64,000 bases of DNA from Channa striata (Eukaryota; Chordata; Actinopteri; Anabantiformes; Channidae): the NCBI GenBank assembly GCA_033026295.1, contig CM065176.1:4473705-4537704 (forward strand), given 5' to 3'. A program made the position numbers and the translations under genes. Positions 59,937 to 64,000 of this stretch are shown piece by piece. The notes below the pieces were generated by a model. That model searched no databases. It worked only from the letters and a program-made list of their open reading frames with translations, and was not told the origin of the DNA. Each line of letters starts with the position of its first letter. Position 1 is the first letter of the stretch.

Positions 59937-61860
59937 GTAAAAGCTAAGTTAGCAACACGCCGAGCACGAAACTGCTGCGACCGTTGTCGGCTCGTGAACA
60001 TTAACTGTAGGAACAACGTTTAACGCCCAGCACTGCTGCTAATGTGCCAAAGTCATATTCATATTCGAGACTGAGCTTTGAACGTTTATCACCAAAAAAC
60101 GCCGGAACCCGCAGCGTGTGGCCGCTTGTGCGTGTTTTCATGCCTGCGGCTTGTGCGTCAGTATCCTGACTCCATGTAAGGTATTGAATCCGCTACCACA
60201 GCAATGAGCGAGGAATGAGGCGCGAGTAAACACAGGCTCAGACTGGAGGCAGGAGGCTGGGTCCACCTACACCCGAATGCAGCGATGATGTTCCTCACGG
60301 GGAGAGGTTTACTCCCAGAGGTCAGAGGTCAGGGTCACACACACAGCAGCAGCTCATGGGAATCCCCAGGTCAGGGTGCATCACCTTGCTGCGTAAAAGT
60401 TAATACCCCCAAAGCATCCATTTAAAAAACACAATGACCATAGTTCACAAGTATTCAGTGTTGCCTTTGGAAATGCAGGCAGTTTCCCTGAGCCTGACGT
60501 TCACCTTTAAAGGCCAGGATTTATCATGGACTGAGAAAGGTCCCTTTCAATCGGATGATTACTTCGTGTCATTTAGGATACTGTTGCACAGCTGAGCCCC
60601 ATTTTATGTTGTCTTTGTCCACAGGACATGCATGCAATCACATTATATTCATGTTGGCTCGTGTCGTCTGCGCACACACACAGAGGGTGTCTGCAGTGGG
60701 TTTCATGATTTGATGGAAAACGTGGGCTGGTCACTCTCGTGGTGATCATTGATTAAATTTAAGTCCTTGTGACGTTTATGGCACTTCCTGGGTGTGCTGG
60801 GGAGAGAGCGACTGCAGTCTTGAGCAGGAGCAACAGCGGGATGGAAGAAGGGGAAAAAAGAAAAAGGTGGTAAAGGATGAGAAAAACCGCCATAGGACGG
60901 AGAGAGGATGGTACGAAAAGAGGTCAGGAGGTTGGAGAGGATCTGCGAGGGCTGTATAATATTGCAAGCAGAAAGGCACCGCAAATGTGTGCAGTGTGGA
61001 TATAGTGCAAACAGAACAGACAGCATATAAGCCAGGAGAGGTAACATATCATTTTATATCCTGTGTGAAATTAGATCAAAAAAAGGTTTCAAAGTGAAGA
61101 TTTGCGAGCTCAGCCTGAGGAGTATGAACTGCAGGGAAGAAAGCTGGTCCTGCTAGCCAGGACAGGATGCTTGAGACTGGGGGACGGAGACAGACAGACA
61201 TGGGCTGTGGAGCACTCTGCCCTCTAGGTAGGACATAACACGAGCATGCATCGATATTGTACATGTATGCCTCGCGCAGTAACTACCGTATGTTACTGCA
61301 GGATGCATGTGTTGACGTGGCATTTTATTGTTACGCCTATTGAAGCAAGTGCATATACATACAGATTCTTATTCATTGACACTGGCGGGAGGAGGAGCAA
61401 TACATAGTGTGGAGACTCAGAATGTGATACTCCATCTTGCACTGAAATGTAAACAAATACAATGAACATAAATATATATTTTTAAAAAAAGTAAGCAGAT
61501 GTGTCTTTTTCACCCTGGAAGTCATAAAAAGAATTACAGTTACAGATTGGCCAGCATGAAGAAACAGCTGGGGATGGAAACTGGATGAATCCCACCTCAC
61601 CCAGGTGTCTGAGTATTTGCTCATCCTTTAATAGCACCAGTGGAAACTACGGCAGTGTCAGATTGTGCTAATTGTTAAGGTGTTCCTGTATAGCAACTTT
61701 ACTCCCATATGAGTTTGTAAATTGGCAGCTACCGACAGGAGCTCTAAAAGGTTTTTAACTCCACTTTATGCTCACAGTGTGCCGCTAGTCTTAGGAAACT
61801 CATAATTTAATTTTTTGATTTTTGATTGTAAACGATCAGATTGTGTGGTAATGACTAGCA

Positions 61861-62070
61861 TTCATACAGATGTGGACAAAATGTTTGGAACCCTTCCACA
61901 ACAAAACAAGAACCTACAACCTTTTTTTGAAATACCCTGAAACTCAGTTTCATTTTATCGTATCATTTCAGTGAGCTTATGAAATGTCACAGCACTTATT
62001 TCCATCCAGAGTCACAATCATGTTTCACTAAGACCTTGAATTAATGGGAGAAGAGTCAGACTTCTCCAGC
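61861..62070 (+). repeat. Degraded fish dispersed repeat (GATGTGGACAAAATGTTTGG type)
   Basis: CATACAGATGTGGACAAAAT followed by ACCCTTCC and an A-rich, then TGAAAC-containing segment follows a repeat widespread in teleosts (GATGTGGACAAAATTGTTGG, ACCCTTC). Diverged; family name uncertain. Confidence 0.5.
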
Positions 62071-62799
62071 ACATCCCATAGTTTCTCGGTTAAAGTGGCC
62101 ACTCCATGTATGAAAATAGCGTTGCATGCTTACTGAACCATCCTTACACAGTTTGAGCCTGATGAATCCTGGCTTTGACATCTTAATTTGCCTGTGCTAA
62201 CATGGAAGAAAAAACCTGGTCATTTAGTATATTCGGATAATTAGCTTCTCATTGCATCAGTTAGGGCTGATTGACAGTTGATACTCATTAATTATCCATT
62301 AAAAGCCTCTTATACTGTATAATTTAGCATATATGCTCAGTTAAAGCCATGTGGCGTCTGTCTTCCCCATGATAAAACTATGTCACATTTTGATATTGAA
62401 CATCACCTCCACAAAAGTCTTAGAATGACGAGGCTAATGTCATCTGCTTTTGCTGTACACTGAAGACATTTGGGGTTAAGGTCAAAATATGGATATAAGA
62501 TAAGATTATTTTTTATGGTAGTTACTGGCCGTTATTTCCAAATGCGTGCATACCACGGTCACAGGGAGAAACGTGGGGTTTTTTTTGACTGTGCAGACAC
62601 CATGACTGTATTAAATACACTTAGTTAACCAGATTACCCGGAGAAATCTTATTTCTTGGGTAATCAGGGCGTGGAGTTTACATGCACTTAAGCAACCTGG
62701 AAATCTGCTGTCACTGTCTGACTTATTTTGGAATTACGGCTCACAGATTTCAGCTTTATGATGAAAGAAAACTGCTTTCTGACTTTTGTCTGATTACAG

Positions 62800-62826
62800 G
62801 TGTGACTGACGCTGCAGAGGGAGACA
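62800..62826 (+). CDS. parva: Candidate 27-nt parva microexon
   Basis: A good acceptor (CTTTTGTCTGATTACAG) and donor (GTAAGG) bound 27 nt. Joined to exon 1 in phase 1 they add nine in-frame residues (GVTDAAEGD) without a stop. The length is divisible by three, as expected for an alternative microexon. Mammalian parvin lacks this insert as far as I know, so it may be chance. Confidence 0.25.
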
Positions 62827-63940
62827 GTAAGGGCACAACTGTCTGAATTAAAAAAAATCTGCAGCAGAAAATTCTACGACACACTTTGCGTTAGTTTAAT
62901 TTTCTTTAGGCCTACTTGATTTAAAAATAATGATCTCTCCCTCCTCCAACCTTTCAACCTGCCTGGTTTTGTTTTGCACATGGACCACTGTAGAAAGTGG
63001 ATTAGAAACCTGATTACATTTATACGTTTCAGAGAAATTGGCTTTCCCCTGGAATAGATCTACCCGGGGAAACCAGGTTTCATATTTAAATCATTTCTCT
63101 AGAGAAAAACCGACTGTAACTAACTAAGTGACAGTATGGGACCAAAAAGTTCCAAAGTTATCCTTTGAATTTGCAATCTTTGATCAATGTATCTATGTCT
63201 GTAAATTCTATAAATCAGGTTTATATTTATATCCAGTGTTTTGTTTATTACAATTTTATGCATCATTTCTAGAAATGATGCGTGTCCCAGTGTTAGTTCC
63301 CTAATACTGATTAATTGGATTTTTCCATCTTTTCTTGTCCATCAGGCATCACCAAGCCAAACTTGGCTGCATAGACATTTGTGAGACACAAATTAGATAA
63401 TGCCACTTCTCCCTTTCTGGGTTGAACTGTTTGAAAGTAAACTAATATGATTACTGGGAGTCATTTTCCTCTTACACCCATGTATATGGGAACTTTTCTA
63501 AATGTCTATTATAGATATATTTATATCTATAATGCCATATTATGTCTGTTATTATAATCATTTTTTTGCAAGGTCCTTTCAGGACTTCTTGACTCACACA
63601 AAGTATGGTTTATATGACATAGTTATTTCTTTCGGGTCATCACTTGGTTGACCTCTCTGTGTGTTTAGTGTTTTCATTGATTTCCATAGTAACGTAAGAG
63701 CAGCGCTTGTTGTTCTCACTTTTATTTCTCAATGGTTTCATTTTGTGCAAATAGACAGCATAAACCACAACAGAGGCTAATGTGAGCGTGCTGATTTAGT
63801 TCAGTTTTAAGTGTCATGCAGTTCAAGTACCAAGGCTATGTGTTTTTGTACTTAAGTAGAACTGATGTTGTATCTAAATGACAGATGTAGTGATGTCTGT
63901 ATCAGTGGAGGGGGGGTAGATGTAACACTGGCAAATTCTT

Positions 63941-63979
63941 ATGTGTGTGTGTGTGTGTGTGTGTGTCTGTGTGTGTGTT
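63941..63979. repeat. (GT)n microsatellite
   Basis: GT array interrupted by one CT, in parva intron 1. Confidence 0.93.
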
Positions 63980-64000
63980 CTTGCAGACATACAGCAGTGT

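Larger units (their letters stand above)
59937..64000. other. parva: parva intron 1 (continues past the window)
   Basis: No second parva exon (VSELQEEG-like) is visible. A degraded dispersed repeat lies near 61861-62070, a candidate microexon at 62800-62826 and a GT array at 63941-63979. An AG after TGTTCTTGC at 63985-63986 might be an acceptor, but the 14 bases after it do not match parvin. Confidence 0.6.

Noticed and set aside
63987..64000. Second coding exon of parva at the window end
   Set aside because: An AG is present, but the bases do not encode the conserved residues that follow the first parvin exon.
1..64000. Prokaryotic-type systems, CRISPR arrays, endogenous viral genes
   Set aside because: Searched by eye; only short dinucleotide arrays and eukaryotic transposon remnants were found.

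Overview
This window is vertebrate, almost certainly teleost fish, nuclear DNA. It has split genes with GT...AG introns, long AT-rich introns, (CA)n/(GT)n microsatellites, and a repeat set typical of ray-finned fish: RTE, L2 and Rex1/CR1-like non-LTR retrotransposons, a tRNA-derived SINE, a hAT/Charlie-like MITE and several unnamed fish dispersed repeats. Species and repeat family names are from memory of these families, not from a search.

Two protein genes are certain, both on the + strand. The first is mical2 (MICAL2-type actin monooxygenase; the a/b teleost paralogue is not resolved). Its ATG is at 22764 and its stop at 56121. I placed about 36 coding exons, and the reading phase carries across every junction. 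They encode, in order, the FAD monooxygenase domain (22.8-33.6 kb), the calponin-homology domain (34.3-36.3 kb), a basic nuclear localisation segment (37.9-38.5 kb), a Ser/Pro-rich linker (38.7-41.8 kb), a LIM domain (43.3-43.8 kb), a second low-complexity linker (49.4-52.7 kb) and a C-terminal bMERB coiled-coil Rab-binding domain (53.2-56.1 kb). A likely non-coding first exon lies in a CpG-rich block at 5.1-5.33 kb, giving a 17.3 kb first intron. A read-through form of the exon at 44450 gives a short isoform without bMERB, with its own poly(A) signals near 45.03 kb. The second gene is parva (alpha-parvin). Only its first coding exon (59798-59936) and part of intron 1 are present. Order and strand match the mammalian MICAL2-MICALCL-PARVA neighbourhood on human 11p15. 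Both products act on actin: MICAL2 oxidises and disassembles filaments, and parvin links integrin-ILK complexes to actin.

Layout: 1-2764, a 3' RTE LINE with a frameshifted ORF; 2765-5060, AT-rich, with one candidate minus-strand exon; 5.1-5.33 kb, the CpG-rich 5' exon; 5.33-22.64 kb, intron 1 with repeats, a local duplication and three more candidate minus-strand exons; 22.64-57.26 kb, the mical2 body and 3' UTR; 57.3-59.4 kb, intergenic with a LINE tail; 59.4-64 kb, parva promoter, exon 1 and intron 1.

Points most worth checking: a GC-AG intron inside mical2 that frame continuity seems to require; a (GT)n microsatellite on the splice donor of the LIM exon; a LINE and a SINE in the same window sharing a 3' tail, the SINE having a 19-bp target duplication; and four phase-compatible minus-strand candidate exons for an unidentified gene overlapping the mical2 5' region. 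I found no prokaryotic-type system, CRISPR array or intact viral gene.
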